From an uncultured Psychrobacter sp. (lineage in GTDB: Bacteria; Pseudomonadota; Gammaproteobacteria; Pseudomonadales; Moraxellaceae): a stretch of 64,000 bases of DNA. Below are positions 17,345 through 26,289 of the stretch, piece after piece (position 1 is the stretch's first letter; each line of letters starts with the position of its first letter). The stretch spans positions 62,001 to 126,000 of the forward strand of contig CANMUI010000003.1 in the NCBI GenBank assembly GCA_947501045.1, written 5' to 3'. The position numbers were made by a program, and so were the translations under genes. The notes beneath the pieces were generated by a model that was not told where the DNA came from, did not search any database, and saw nothing but the letters and a program-made list of their open reading frames with translations.

Positions 17345-18955
17345 ATGTCTAATAATGATCAATCAAATGCTTCAAAAACTGTTCACGATGTCGTCTATGA
17401 CCTAATGCGTAAGCTTGGCATGACCAAAGTGTTTGGTAATCCGGGCTCAACTGAGCTGAACTTTTTGACCAATTTTCCTGAAGACTTCGAGTATGTATTG
17501 GCTCTGCAAGAAGCCTCTGCTGTCGCTATGGCAGATGGTTATGCGCAAGCGACAGGTAATGCCGCTTTTATTAATTTGCACTCAGCTGCAGGGGTTGGCA
17601 ATGGGCTAGGTAATGTCTTTACAGCCTACCGCAATCATACGCCGCTAGTAATTACCGCTGGACAACAAGCGCGCAGTATCTTGGAGCTTGATCCTTACTT
17701 GGCGGCTATGGACGCTGCAGAATTTCCTAAGCCTTATGTCAAATGGAGCATTGAGCCTGCCAGTGCAGAGGAGGTACCACGAGCAATTGCTAAGGCTTAT
17801 GAGATCGCCATGCAACATCCGCGCGGACCTACTTTTGTCTCTATTCCGTCAGACGATTGGGACAAACCTGCTGTTATGCCCGCCTACTCAAAAGTTATTG
17901 GCGGTAGCATACCTAGTCCCGATGCTATGGACCAATTGGTACAATCAATAAAAGACAGTCAAAACTTTGCTTTAGTAGTCGGCTCAGATATTGACCGTCA
18001 AGGGGCTTTTAATTTGGCTGTAGATCTTGCTGAATGTCTGCAAGCGCCTGTGTATGAAGCACCGAACTCTAGCCGTGCCAGCTTCCCAGAAGACCATCTG
18101 CTGTTTGCAGGGTTTTTACCCGCTTTGCCTGACAAGCTCTCGGATAAGCTGGCTGACTATGACGTTGTCTTGGTTATTGGTGCTCCCGTATTCACCATCC
18201 ATATCGAAGGCGATATGCCTTTATATGATTCGGATACTAAGCTCTATCAAATCACCGCTGACCCTATGTATGCCGCCAGTGCCTCAAATACGACAACCCT
18301 GATAGGTACTATAACCGAGAGTATAACTGCCCTACTGGAAAAGCTTCCTAAAAGTGACTTAAACCCGGTTACCGAGCCGATGCGTCCTGCCGCGCCTGAG
18401 GTAGAAGCAGTCACGCCGATATCTATCAACTATGCGCTAAAGGTGCTTAGTGAGGAGCGCACAAAGGACAGTATTATCACGGAAGAGGCGCCCTCACATC
18501 GCCCCGCTATCCAGCGCTATTTGCCGATTACACAACCCAATGGTTTTTATACAATGGCAAGCGGCGGTCTAGGTTATAGCTTACCCGCCTCAGTTGGGGT
18601 CGCTTTGGCTACTGATAAGCGCGTGATTTGCGTCATCGGTGATGGCTCATCAATGTACTCAATCCAAGCGATCTGGACTGCGGTACGCCACAACTTACCA
18701 ATTACTATAGTTGTACTTAATAACTTCGGTTATGGCGCGATGCGCGACTTTAGCAAAATCCTAGGCAGTCAAGCCGTACCTGGACTAGATATTAAAGGCA
18801 TTGATTACGTGCAATTGGCTCAGAGTATGGGCGCGGACGGTGTACGTATCGATAACCATGAGAAGCTTGCTGAGGCCTATCAAACTGCAATGACCAAAGA
18901 AGGCTGTTACCTGATAGATGTGGTTATTGACCCAGATTCTGGCGCTATTTACTAA
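17345..18955 (+). CDS. mdlC: Benzoylformate decarboxylase-like ThDP enzyme
   Basis: A 536-residue thiamine-diphosphate enzyme that fits benzoylformate decarboxylase, which turns phenylglyoxylate into benzaldehyde and CO2. The catalytic pattern is kept: S35 in GNPGSTE, the ThDP-activating E56, H79 in NLHSAAG, and H286 in PVFTIH. These match Ser26, Glu47, His70 and His281 of the Pseudomonas putida enzyme. The ThDP-magnesium motif GDGS followed by LNN is near 440-470. ATG 17345 is chosen for its AAGGA site 8 bases upstream. It follows the aldehyde dehydrogenase by 100 bases in the same direction. A ring-hydroxylated substrate is possible given the gentisate genes downstream. Confidence 0.88.
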   Translation: MSNNDQSNASKTVHDVVYDLMRKLGMTKVFGNPGSTELNFLTNFPEDFEYVLALQEASAVAMADGYAQATGNAAFINLHSAAGVGNGLGNVFTAYRNHTPLVITAGQQARSILELDPYLAAMDAAEFPKPYVKWSIEPASAEEVPRAIAKAYEIAMQHPRGPTFVSIPSDDWDKPAVMPAYSKVIGGSIPSPDAMDQLVQSIKDSQNFALVVGSDIDRQGAFNLAVDLAECLQAPVYEAPNSSRASFPEDHLLFAGFLPALPDKLSDKLADYDVVLVIGAPVFTIHIEGDMPLYDSDTKLYQITADPMYAASASNTTTLIGTITESITALLEKLPKSDLNPVTEPMRPAAPEVEAVTPISINYALKVLSEERTKDSIITEEAPSHRPAIQRYLPITQPNGFYTMASGGLGYSLPASVGVALATDKRVICVIGDGSSMYSIQAIWTAVRHNLPITIVVLNNFGYGAMRDFSKILGSQAVPGLDIKGIDYVQLAQSMGADGVRIDNHEKLAEAYQTAMTKEGCYLIDVVIDPDSGAIY

Positions 18956-18964
18956 GAGTTTTCT

Positions 18965-18994
18965 AAAAGGCTTGTCACTTGGCAGGCCTTTTTT
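18965..18994 (+). terminator. Terminator after benzoylformate decarboxylase gene
   Basis: AAAAGGC and GCCTTTT pair across a 14-base loop and are followed by a T run, 10 bases after the stop codon. Confidence 0.7.
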
Positions 18995-19023
18995 AAAGCT
19001 AAGAACTTCAAAAGGAGTATTAA

Positions 19024-19497
19024 GTGAATAGTGATATGATTCAATTCGCCTTGCAAGTATTCGTAACCTTGACGGCTATTATAAATTCTATTGCCAAGAC
19101 CACGATCTTTATGAGTGTGGTCGGTGATAAAGACGGCGAAGAACAAAAACACATTGCACTCAAATCGTGCCTCGTCGGTACGATTATCTTATTAGGCTTC
19201 GTTTTACTCGGTAAATACATCTTTCAGATGTTCTCAATTACCATCTCTGCTTTTCAGATCACAGGAGGTCTACTGATTTTTTACATTGGTTTTAACATGC
19301 TAATGTCAAAAAGTGGTAGTCCTACCGGGGATAGTGACAGTGATAACTGTAAAAAAGCTAACAATAATAAACAACAGGCTAGTGGCTTTTTTGGGTCAAA
19401 ATCTGATCACTGTATTTAGTAAGCTTATGGGCTTTATTCTAGCTATTATGGGTACAAGCTTAGTACTGGCTGGTATTCATAGCTCCTTTGGTATGTA
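19024..19497 (+). pseudogene. MarC-family membrane protein, frameshifted and internally deleted
   Basis: GTG 19024 has an AAAAGGAG site. The first 95 residues are a good MarC-family N-terminus with three membrane helices (ITGGLLIFYIGFNMLM ends helix three). The frame then runs into unrelated residues and stops at 19419. In the next frame, from about 19385, the typical MarC C-terminus appears (KLMGFILAIMGTSLVLAGI) and ends at 19497. The central segment with the conserved proline-rich region is missing, so there is both a deletion and a frameshift. Confidence 0.75.
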
Positions 19498-19992
19498 AAA
19501 TAATAAGTTTTTGTATTTAAATGAGGATTTTATCTATGGCTCAACGAATAAATACGACTAATCAATCATGGCTAACACTATAAAGCTGATAAATAGCAGA
19601 CCTTAAAAGAGTAAACAGATTGTTAAAAAATGTAATTAAAGGTAACCAAACGTAGTTTTCGTAGAAGAAGCTATTTTGTATTATGTAATTTAACATACTT
19701 ATATTCTCTAAAGTATTTTGTCATAAAGAGCTGTCTTAAATTGCTTTTTCTTATCCAGTAGCGATTAATTTTAGTTAGTCATGAATAATATATAACTAAG
19801 GTATTATGCATTACATAATTGTATTTAGCTAAAAGAACTGTTTGAGGTAAAGTTTCTTTTAAGACTGTTTTTGTTTGCTACCTTCACAAGCGTTCACTGA
19901 CGTTTTATACTAAAATTCAATGCTTATGCTTAAACAAGAAAGTTAATGCATAAGATCATTTAAGTATACTTATCAAATATCTGGAGTCAATC
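19498..19992. other. AT-rich regulatory gap before the gentisate operon
   Basis: The 495 bases hold no complete gene. A short frame at 19535 (MAQRINTTNQSWLTL, then stop) is probably a leftover start. Two ATTATGTAAT/ATTACATAAT half sites (19679 and 19810) and the dyad at 19803-19819 mark it as the likely promoter region of the gentisate operon. Confidence 0.5.
19803..19819. promoter_or_regulatory. Dyad ATTATG-CATTA-CATAAT upstream of gentisate operon
   Basis: A perfect 6-bp inverted repeat with a 5-base spacer. 16 of 17 bases match the site at 23678-23694 between the IclR gene and the TRAP gene. It lies 174 bases before the dioxygenase start. It is a candidate operator of the cluster's IclR regulator. 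Confidence 0.5.
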
Positions 19993-21036
19993 ATGGAACG
20001 ACTTGCTACTTTAGAAGACCTCCCTACAGAATATGTTGAGGCGCTCACAGCAAAAAACTTAGTCCCCCTATGGCCGAGTCTGCGTGATGTCCTACCCCCT
20101 TATACCCCAAAACCTAGAACCCAAGCCACCGCTTGGAAGTATCAAGACATACGTCCCCTACTTATGCAAGCAGGCGAGCTGACCCCGATTGAAAAGGCCG
20201 AACGCCGCGTGCTGGTATTGGCCAACCCGGGACATACGCTGGATAATATGCGTGCTACTTCTATCATGTATCTAGGCATGCAGCTGTTGCTGCCCGGCGA
20301 ATGGGCACCAAGTCATCGTCATGTCCCCAATGCTGTCCGTCTAATCGTTGAAGGCAATGGCGCTTATACCAGTGTCGATGGCGAAAAGTGCGAGATGGAA
20401 AGAGGCGATTTGATTCTGACTCCGAGTGGTATGTGGCACGAGCATTCGCATGACGGAGATTCAGAAGTGGTTTGGCTTGATGTGCTGGATCTGCCTTTAG
20501 TCTATTATTCAGAAACCAGCTATGTTGAAGAGGGCGAAAAGGTAAAAGGCGAGCATGAGTCCAATCCCAAAATCTATGGTCCTGGGCTTGTCGCTACCGA
20601 AAACTTTCAGCGTAATGATACTATTGAATATCCTATCCTGCGCTACCCTTGGGTAGATACCAAAAAATCGCTTGAGTCCATCGCTGCAGGTAAGGATGTA
20701 GACATGGTGCAAGTGACTTATGTCAACCCAGAAACCGGACAAGACGCGCAAAAAATCATTGGTTTTAGCGCCATTATGCTACGCCCTAACGAAGTGCTAC
20801 GTCTGCCTAGACGCTCGTGTGCTATCATCTTTCATATTATAGAAGGTGATGTCGTTGTTGATGCCGACGATGTCAGACATGAGCTGATCGCTTCTGATAC
20901 CAGCTGCGCGCCTTGTTTTGCCAATATTACTTTGACCAATCAAAATGACACGCCAGCTTTTATCTTTGTGGCCGACGAATCACCTTTTCAAAAAAAATTA
21001 GGGCTTTATTCTGAACGTCCAAGAACCGATGTGTAA
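19993..21036 (+). CDS. gtdA: Gentisate 1,2-dioxygenase
   Basis: A 347-residue bicupin that matches gentisate 1,2-dioxygenase in length and motifs. It opens gentisate (2,5-dihydroxybenzoate) to maleylpyruvate using Fe(II) and O2. The N-terminal cupin carries the iron ligands H108 and H110 in PSHRHVPNAVRL, with a third His in GMWHEHSHDG (near 149-151). The C-terminal cupin (about 250-330) is preserved without an obvious metal site, as is common. It starts a three-gene run with maleylpyruvate isomerase and fumarylpyruvate hydrolase, which together complete the ring route to pyruvate and fumarate. Confidence 0.93.
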   Translation: MERLATLEDLPTEYVEALTAKNLVPLWPSLRDVLPPYTPKPRTQATAWKYQDIRPLLMQAGELTPIEKAERRVLVLANPGHTLDNMRATSIMYLGMQLLLPGEWAPSHRHVPNAVRLIVEGNGAYTSVDGEKCEMERGDLILTPSGMWHEHSHDGDSEVVWLDVLDLPLVYYSETSYVEEGEKVKGEHESNPKIYGPGLVATENFQRNDTIEYPILRYPWVDTKKSLESIAAGKDVDMVQVTYVNPETGQDAQKIIGFSAIMLRPNEVLRLPRRSCAIIFHIIEGDVVVDADDVRHELIASDTSCAPCFANITLTNQNDTPAFIFVADESPFQKKLGLYSERPRTDV

Positions 21037-21109
21037 ACTTAATTATAGTTAGGTCAATATGAAAAAGATATCAACGACAATTAAACTTAAATAAGAATAA
21101 GGGATTATT

Positions 21110-21751
21110 ATGATGAAACTTTATGGCTACTTTCGTAGTGGCACCTCGCACCGTGTCCGTATAGCGCTCAACTTAAAAGAATTGGATTACGAGTCCATCT
21201 CGGTTGATTTATCAAAGGACGAGCAGCTAGAGTCCGAGTTTAAAGCCATCAACCCACAAGGGCTGGTACCTGTCTTGCAAACTAATGATTTGCAACTGTT
21301 TCAAAGTCCAGCTATTTTGGAGTGGTTAGAGGAAAATTATCCTGATACGCCGCTACTTCCCAAAGATAGCGCTGGTCGTATGCGCGTTAGAGCACTCAGT
21401 GCTATGGTAGGCTGCGATATTCATCCGATTAATAATCGGCGTATATTGCAGTATCTGCGTCATGAGCTGTCTGTGGAAGAAGAAGGGGTAAAAGCATGGT
21501 GTCAACGCTGGATAAACGACGGGTTTACGGCTTTGGAGAAATTACTCGAAGAGGATAAACAGCGTGGTAATTTCTGTTATGGCAATAGTCCCACTTTGGC
21601 AGACTGTTATCTGATTCCGCAAGTTTATTCAGCGCGCCGTTTTGAAGTAGATATGAGCGCTTATCCAAACATTGAGGCTATTGATAAGCATTGCCATACG
21701 CTACAAGCTTTTATCGATGCAGAGCCTAGTAATCAAGAAGATGCTTTTTAA
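21110..21751 (+). CDS. Maleylpyruvate isomerase (zeta-class glutathione transferase type)
   Basis: A 213-residue glutathione-S-transferase fold protein of the MaiA/NagL type. The glutathione motif SGTSHRVRIAL is near residues 11-21, SPAILEWLEENYP follows, and the zeta-class segment DIHPINNRRILQYL is near 105-118. In the gentisate pathway such enzymes convert maleylpyruvate to fumarylpyruvate with glutathione as cofactor. It lies between the dioxygenase and the hydrolase on the same strand, so this role is preferred over maleylacetoacetate isomerase. ATG 21110 or 21113 could be the start. Confidence 0.88.
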   Translation: MMKLYGYFRSGTSHRVRIALNLKELDYESISVDLSKDEQLESEFKAINPQGLVPVLQTNDLQLFQSPAILEWLEENYPDTPLLPKDSAGRMRVRALSAMVGCDIHPINNRRILQYLRHELSVEEEGVKAWCQRWINDGFTALEKLLEEDKQRGNFCYGNSPTLADCYLIPQVYSARRFEVDMSAYPNIEAIDKHCHTLQAFIDAEPSNQEDAF

Positions 21752-21796
21752 TATCATTATTTTAAATTTAAATAAATATCAATAAAGGAGTATTTT

Positions 21797-22501
21797 ATGT
21801 CATATGTGATTGAACCTTTTACCCCTGTCGGTCTGCACGTTAAAGGCACAGAAGATAAGTTTCCGGTGCGCCGTGTGTACTGCGTCGGGCGCAACTATGC
21901 TGCTCACGCGCGCGAAATGGGCTTTGATCCCGATCGTAACCCGCCATTTTTCTTTTGTAAGCCCAATGATCCTGAATCTGTGGTACCCGTAGCCAAAGAC
22001 GGTACGATTGATCTGCCCTACCCACCGCTTACTGAAAACTATCATTATGAAGTCGAATTGGTAGTCGCTATTGGTAAAGATGCTAAAGACATCTCGGTTG
22101 AAGATGCTAAAAACGTTATATTTGGCTATGCTGTAGGCTTGGATATGACGCGCCGTGACTTGCAAATGGAGATGCGTGAACAAGGTCGTCCGTGGGAAGT
22201 CGGTAAAGCATTTGATTACTCAGCGCCTATCGGTGAGCTAACGCCTATTGACGGCACCAACGAGTTGACCAATGGTAATATTGAGCTGACGGTTAATGGT
22301 GAAACCAAGCAGCAGAGCAATATTACTCATCTGATTTGGAAGACGGCGGAGGTTATCTCGCGTCTGTCTGAGCTGTTTGAATTAAAGGCAGGTGATTTGA
22401 TTATGACCGGTACGCCAGAAGGGGTTGGTCCTGTAGTCAAAGGTGATACTATGGTAGCTCGCGTTGAAGGCCTTGGCAGTATCACGATCAATGTTAAGTA
22501 A
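21797..22501 (+). CDS. Fumarylpyruvate hydrolase (FAH family)
   Basis: A 234-residue fumarylacetoacetate-hydrolase-fold protein. Family motifs include VYCVGRNYAAHAREMG, the acidic metal ligands in HYEVELVVAIG, DMTRRDLQ, KAFDYSAPIG and the C-terminal GDLIMTGTPEGVG. Short FAH proteins of this type hydrolyse fumarylpyruvate to fumarate and pyruvate, the last step of the glutathione-dependent gentisate route. It is the third gene of the operon; an AAAGGAG site precedes the ATG. Confidence 0.9.
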   Translation: MSYVIEPFTPVGLHVKGTEDKFPVRRVYCVGRNYAAHAREMGFDPDRNPPFFFCKPNDPESVVPVAKDGTIDLPYPPLTENYHYEVELVVAIGKDAKDISVEDAKNVIFGYAVGLDMTRRDLQMEMREQGRPWEVGKAFDYSAPIGELTPIDGTNELTNGNIELTVNGETKQQSNITHLIWKTAEVISRLSELFELKAGDLIMTGTPEGVGPVVKGDTMVARVEGLGSITINVK

Positions 22502-22565
22502 GCGAATGTTAAATAAGCGCTAGATGCTCCTTAAAGAGATGTTTTTAAAAAATTAGCAACCTTAC

Positions 22566-22596
22566 CGAGTTTGTTGGATTTATCCCGGCAAACTCG
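22566..22596. terminator. Hairpin between the hydrolase and iclR genes
   Basis: CGAGTTTG and CAAACTCG form a perfect 8-bp stem around 15 bases, in the gap between two converging genes. There is no strong T run, so it could be a weak terminator for both. Confidence 0.5.
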
Positions 22597-22611
22597 CTAT
22601 CTTAAAAAGGG

Positions 22612-23469
22612 CTATTGATTTCTGTGACGTTTCGATATGGTAAGCATTTTATTAATGATTCTTTTTTTCTGACTATAAGGCAGTTGTTCTGCCGTACCGA
22701 TTACGGTAATCGAATGTCCTAAACGTCTACTCATAGACACTACAATAGAATCCACATCGCTTGACGCGCACTCCATATCAATAGGTATACTAAAAGCATT
22801 GACGCCCTTCATCATATCGCCTGTAGCACACGCATAACCCTGCTCTCTTATCTCAAGCAATGATTTCTCAAAATACTGCCACTGCCCTATGACATCCTCT
22901 TTGTCATCGGTTTTACAAACTTCGTCTTCAACAAACAATGAAGAGGTTGCATGCTGAGTTTTATCCTGTTGTAGCTCTACTAAAACTAGAGGCTTGATAA
23001 CACTAATGGGCTGATAACTTGCCAATAGTTTTCCGGTTGCCGATGAAACCAATGGCATACGCGAGCCAACACGAGTAATAATACTGATCGGCGTATTAGG
23101 CTCGACAGATTTAATAACGATAGGGCCTTCATTAAACCATCTGGCTATTTGTACCCCGCAATTTAAGCTATTTTTAATATCGACAGCGATCTTAGTGAGC
23201 CGTTCCATGACGTTGTTTTGATCAAGCCCGGCTTGCCCTAGATCGTCTACTCGAGCACCTAAGGTATAACTACTATCATCGAGTTGCTCGACATAGTTTT
23301 TTAGGATTAAACTGACTAAATAGCGATGTATTTTAGCAGGATGCATCTGCATGGCTGATGAGATGTCTTTGAGCTTCATCGGCGCTCTTTGATCTATCAA
23401 TATATCTAATATCGATAGGCCGATTTCAATTGATTTAACTCCGTTACGACTTTTATCAATCTCTGACAT
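22612..23469 (-). CDS. IclR-family transcriptional regulator
   Basis: A 285-residue regulator. The N-terminal winged helix covers about 10-75 (SIEIGLSILDILID; LKDISSAMQMHPAKIHRYLVSL), and the IclR effector domain covers about 85-275, including MPLVSSATGKLLASYQP. IclR proteins often control aromatic degradation genes (PcaR, PobR, MhpR types). It converges with the gentisate operon and diverges from a TRAP binding protein gene. The 17-bp dyad at 23678 in that gap recurs before the gentisate operon, which makes this protein the best candidate for the island's regulator. Confidence 0.9.
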   Translation of the reverse strand: MSEIDKSRNGVKSIEIGLSILDILIDQRAPMKLKDISSAMQMHPAKIHRYLVSLILKNYVEQLDDSSYTLGARVDDLGQAGLDQNNVMERLTKIAVDIKNSLNCGVQIARWFNEGPIVIKSVEPNTPISIITRVGSRMPLVSSATGKLLASYQPISVIKPLVLVELQQDKTQHATSSLFVEDEVCKTDDKEDVIGQWQYFEKSLLEIREQGYACATGDMMKGVNAFSIPIDMECASSDVDSIVVSMSRRLGHSITVIGTAEQLPYSQKKRIINKMLTISKRHRNQ

Positions 23470-23677
23470 TATTCACCTCTTAAGATCCTCAAATACCACT
23501 CTTTGTTACTTTTTGTAAAAAATTAATCAACATTTTAGAATGATAATTTTATGTCTTTATGTAATAAGGAATCATCTTTTAGTTATTCCTTTGATTATGA
23601 TAAGAAACTCAATAAGCCTGTGTTTTTTATTTACTTTAGCAGTTAGCTCTTATCCCTACTTAATTATAGAGTAATTG

Positions 23678-23694
23678 ATTACGCATTACATAAT
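23678..23694. promoter_or_regulatory. Dyad ATTACG-CATTA-CATAAT between iclR and TRAP gene
   Basis: It differs by one base from the 17-bp dyad upstream of the gentisate operon (19803-19819) and has the same 5-base spacer. It is a candidate operator serving both divergent genes. Confidence 0.5.
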
Positions 23695-23704
23695 ATTTAT
23701 TAAT

Positions 23705-23723
23705 AATATGCCAACTTTAGTAA
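23705..23723 (+). promoter_or_regulatory. Shared motif AATATGCCAACTTTA-N-TAAA, site B
   Basis: Fifteen identical bases plus TAAA as at 15271, located 93-112 bases before the TRAP gene start. It overlaps the expected promoter zone. Confidence 0.4.
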
Positions 23724-23816
23724 ATATTTTACGGATTTCACAATTGCTCTCCTTCGATATATACTAAAAATTATCTCATAAATAATCTTCATTACTCTCC
23801 AAGGAAGGATTCTATA

Positions 23817-24851
23817 ATGAACAAAAAACTATCTCTCGCCGCCGTATTAGCAAGTGTATTAACTTTGACAAGCTGCTCTAATCAAGAAGCGACAACTGGC
23901 ACTGATGAAGTCATCACCCTTAGGTTCTCGCACTTTATGACCCTTAACGACTCTATGAATAAGGAAGTTTTTGAGCCTTGGGCGCGGCAAGTTGAAGAGG
24001 ACTCTAATGGCCGAATAAAGGTTGAGATCTTCCCTTCAGCTACTCTTAGCAAACCTGATGTGACCTATGACGCTGCCGCCAAAGGCACCATTGATATCGG
24101 CGTGCAACCGCAGGGCTATACCAGTGGCCGCTTTCCTGTGACCCAAATTGCTGAGTTGCCGGGCGTCTCTGAGTCAGGCGAACAGCTGGGCTGCGTGCTG
24201 CATACGCTCTATGATGACGGAGTGATCTCAAACGAGTACGAAGACACGCATTTGCTTTACATGATGGGTTCAGGACCTCACGGTCTTCATACCGTTGATA
24301 CGCCTATCCGTACGCCATCGGATTTAAACGGTATGCGCATTCGGCGTACGTCTTCGGTCGCCGCCGATATGCTTGAATCAGTCGGGGCAACCACCATTGG
24401 CATGCCAGCGAGTGACACTTATACTTCATTGCAGCGCGGCGTCATTGATGGCGTGAGCCTACCATGGCAGCCCATTCAAGCGTTTCGTTTGGACGAGCTG
24501 GTCGATGCACATACTTATGTGCCATTTTATAATGCCGCCTTTGTGGTCACTATGAATAAAGATAAGTATGAGAGCTTGCCTGATGATCTAAAACAAGTCA
24601 TTGATGATAATTCAGGAGCGCAAATGGGCATTAAAGGCTCGAAAGTCTTTGATCGGGTCAATGCTGAGGTCAGGCAGGCGGCAGTCGATAAAGGTGATAC
24701 GATGATTGAGATACCAGATCCGCTCAACGATCCAGCTTGGAGCGCCCCGCTTGCAGCTGGCGTGCAAAAGTATCTTAATAGCGTAGAAGGCGTGGACGCG
24801 CAGGAAGTCTACGAAAAAGCCAAAGCGGCAGGGGTCGCCTGTAAAACGTAA
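23817..24851 (+). CDS. TRAP transporter substrate-binding lipoprotein (DctP family), orphan
   Basis: A 344-residue periplasmic binding protein. The signal peptide ends in the lipobox LTSC with the lipidated C20. The DctP fold follows, with the arginine-containing segment DLNGMRIRRTSSVAADML near 165-185 and GVIDGVSLPW near 205-215. TRAP systems import organic acids using a sodium gradient. No DctQ or DctM membrane genes are present next to it, so its partner subunits must be elsewhere or it works alone. Its place beside iclR suggests an aromatic acid substrate, which is an inference. Confidence 0.88.
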   Translation: MNKKLSLAAVLASVLTLTSCSNQEATTGTDEVITLRFSHFMTLNDSMNKEVFEPWARQVEEDSNGRIKVEIFPSATLSKPDVTYDAAAKGTIDIGVQPQGYTSGRFPVTQIAELPGVSESGEQLGCVLHTLYDDGVISNEYEDTHLLYMMGSGPHGLHTVDTPIRTPSDLNGMRIRRTSSVAADMLESVGATTIGMPASDTYTSLQRGVIDGVSLPWQPIQAFRLDELVDAHTYVPFYNAAFVVTMNKDKYESLPDDLKQVIDDNSGAQMGIKGSKVFDRVNAEVRQAAVDKGDTMIEIPDPLNDPAWSAPLAAGVQKYLNSVEGVDAQEVYEKAKAAGVACKT

Positions 24852-24871
24852 AGGCAATATCAGCTAAACCG

Positions 24872-26071
24872 TTATAAAGCATGAGCTGAGATCTCACTAC
24901 TATCGTCATCATTTCGCCATAGCAGGGTATACAGCTCAACCATCTCCTCAAGATTAGGTATACGCGGATTGTTGTTGGGAGAACCTGAGGCAAAGGCTTG
25001 CTCGCACATAGTCTCTACAAGATCATCGAAGTCAGCTCTTTGCACCCCAAATTGTGCTAGCGTAGGCACTTGCAGCTCTTTATTCAACTGCTTTAAGTGC
25101 TCAACTAGCTTTATATTAGCCTGTGCATCGGTATCGCTATGCTCAGCAGCGCCTAAAGCACGAGCGCAGTCTGCATAGCGATCAGATGCACTAGATATAC
25201 CAAACTCGGTGATAGTAGGCAGTAGCATAGCGTTTGATAGACCATGCGGTACATGAAAAAAAGCGCCAATGGGTCGACTCATACCATGCACTAAGGCCAC
25301 CGAAGAATTACAAAAGGCAATGCCTGCTAAGGTGGCGCCCAACATCATGGCCGCGCGTGCACTCTCATCTTTACCATCATGATAAGCCTTTTGTATATTG
25401 GGTCCCATCAAGCGCAGTGCCGCCAGAGCTTGCTGGTCGCTATAGGCGTTGCGCTTGGGGCTAATATAAGCTTCAATAGCATGAGTTATGGCGTCAATAC
25501 CAGTATCGGCAGTGGTTCGAGGCGGTACACTTATAGTAAGGCTGTAATCAATAATGGCGGCTATGGGCATAAACCCTGTGCCAACACATAATAGTTTCTC
25601 ATTATTGCCCTCGTCGGTAATGATAGTAAACTTTGTCACCTCTGACCCTGTGCCTGCCGTAGTCGGTATCGCAATAATAGGCAAGCCCGTTTCATCGACT
25701 TGACGCGGAAATTTATAATCACGAATAACCCCACCAAACCGTCCTAAGATCGAGATTGCTTTGGCGCTATCGATAGGACTACCGCCGCCTAATGCGATCA
25801 GACTATCGTAGTTTTTGGCCTGAACTTGCGCCACTCCAGCCTTAATAGAGCTTTGGGTCGGCTCTGGTACCGTATCTGAAAACACCTCAGCGCTAACTCC
25901 CGCCTCACCTAAAATGTCTTGTAATTTATCGACGTAGCCCAGGTTTACCATCATATTATCGGTAATAATAAGCGGTTTTTCTACGCCTAAACTGGCTAAT
26001 ATCGCCGGTAGCTTCTGGCAGGCATCACGTCCAATCTCTATCATCCTTGGTAGCAGAATACTATGTGACAT
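24872..26071 (-). CDS. Iron-containing alcohol dehydrogenase
   Basis: A 399-residue group III alcohol dehydrogenase. The NAD motif GGGSPID is at 95-101 and TTAGTGSEVT at 137-146. All four metal ligands are seen: D193 and H197 in GIDAITHAIEAY, H262 in ALVHGM, and H276 in FFHVPHG. Family members oxidise small alcohols or hydroxy acids. Placed at the end of the aromatic island and convergent with the TRAP gene, it may handle an aryl alcohol or a 2-hydroxy acid such as a mandelate. That role is not shown by the sequence. Confidence 0.9.
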   Translation of the reverse strand: MSHSILLPRMIEIGRDACQKLPAILASLGVEKPLIITDNMMVNLGYVDKLQDILGEAGVSAEVFSDTVPEPTQSSIKAGVAQVQAKNYDSLIALGGGSPIDSAKAISILGRFGGVIRDYKFPRQVDETGLPIIAIPTTAGTGSEVTKFTIITDEGNNEKLLCVGTGFMPIAAIIDYSLTISVPPRTTADTGIDAITHAIEAYISPKRNAYSDQQALAALRLMGPNIQKAYHDGKDESARAAMMLGATLAGIAFCNSSVALVHGMSRPIGAFFHVPHGLSNAMLLPTITEFGISSASDRYADCARALGAAEHSDTDAQANIKLVEHLKQLNKELQVPTLAQFGVQRADFDDLVETMCEQAFASGSPNNNPRIPNLEEMVELYTLLWRNDDDSSEISAHAL

Positions 26072-26289
26072 GGTTATCTATCCTTGTATAAATCACTATG
26101 ATTGTAATTTTTAGGTGTCTTGACTATATCTGTTAGACTAGTCTTAACCCTTAAAGAGCTGAGGCAAAATCAAATTGCAAAACGCTAGAAATGCTAGTAT
26201 AAAGTGTTTGAATATATCAGACATAAACTCCTTGAAAGTTGTCATCCAAGACTCATAAAGTAATGATACTAAAAATTTAGGTACATATT

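Larger units (their letters stand above)
23470..23816. other. Divergent iclR-TRAP promoter region
   Basis: The 347-base AT-rich gap without genes holds the dyad at 23678-23694 and the shared motif at 23705. Both lie nearer the TRAP gene. No further structure is clear. Confidence 0.5.
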
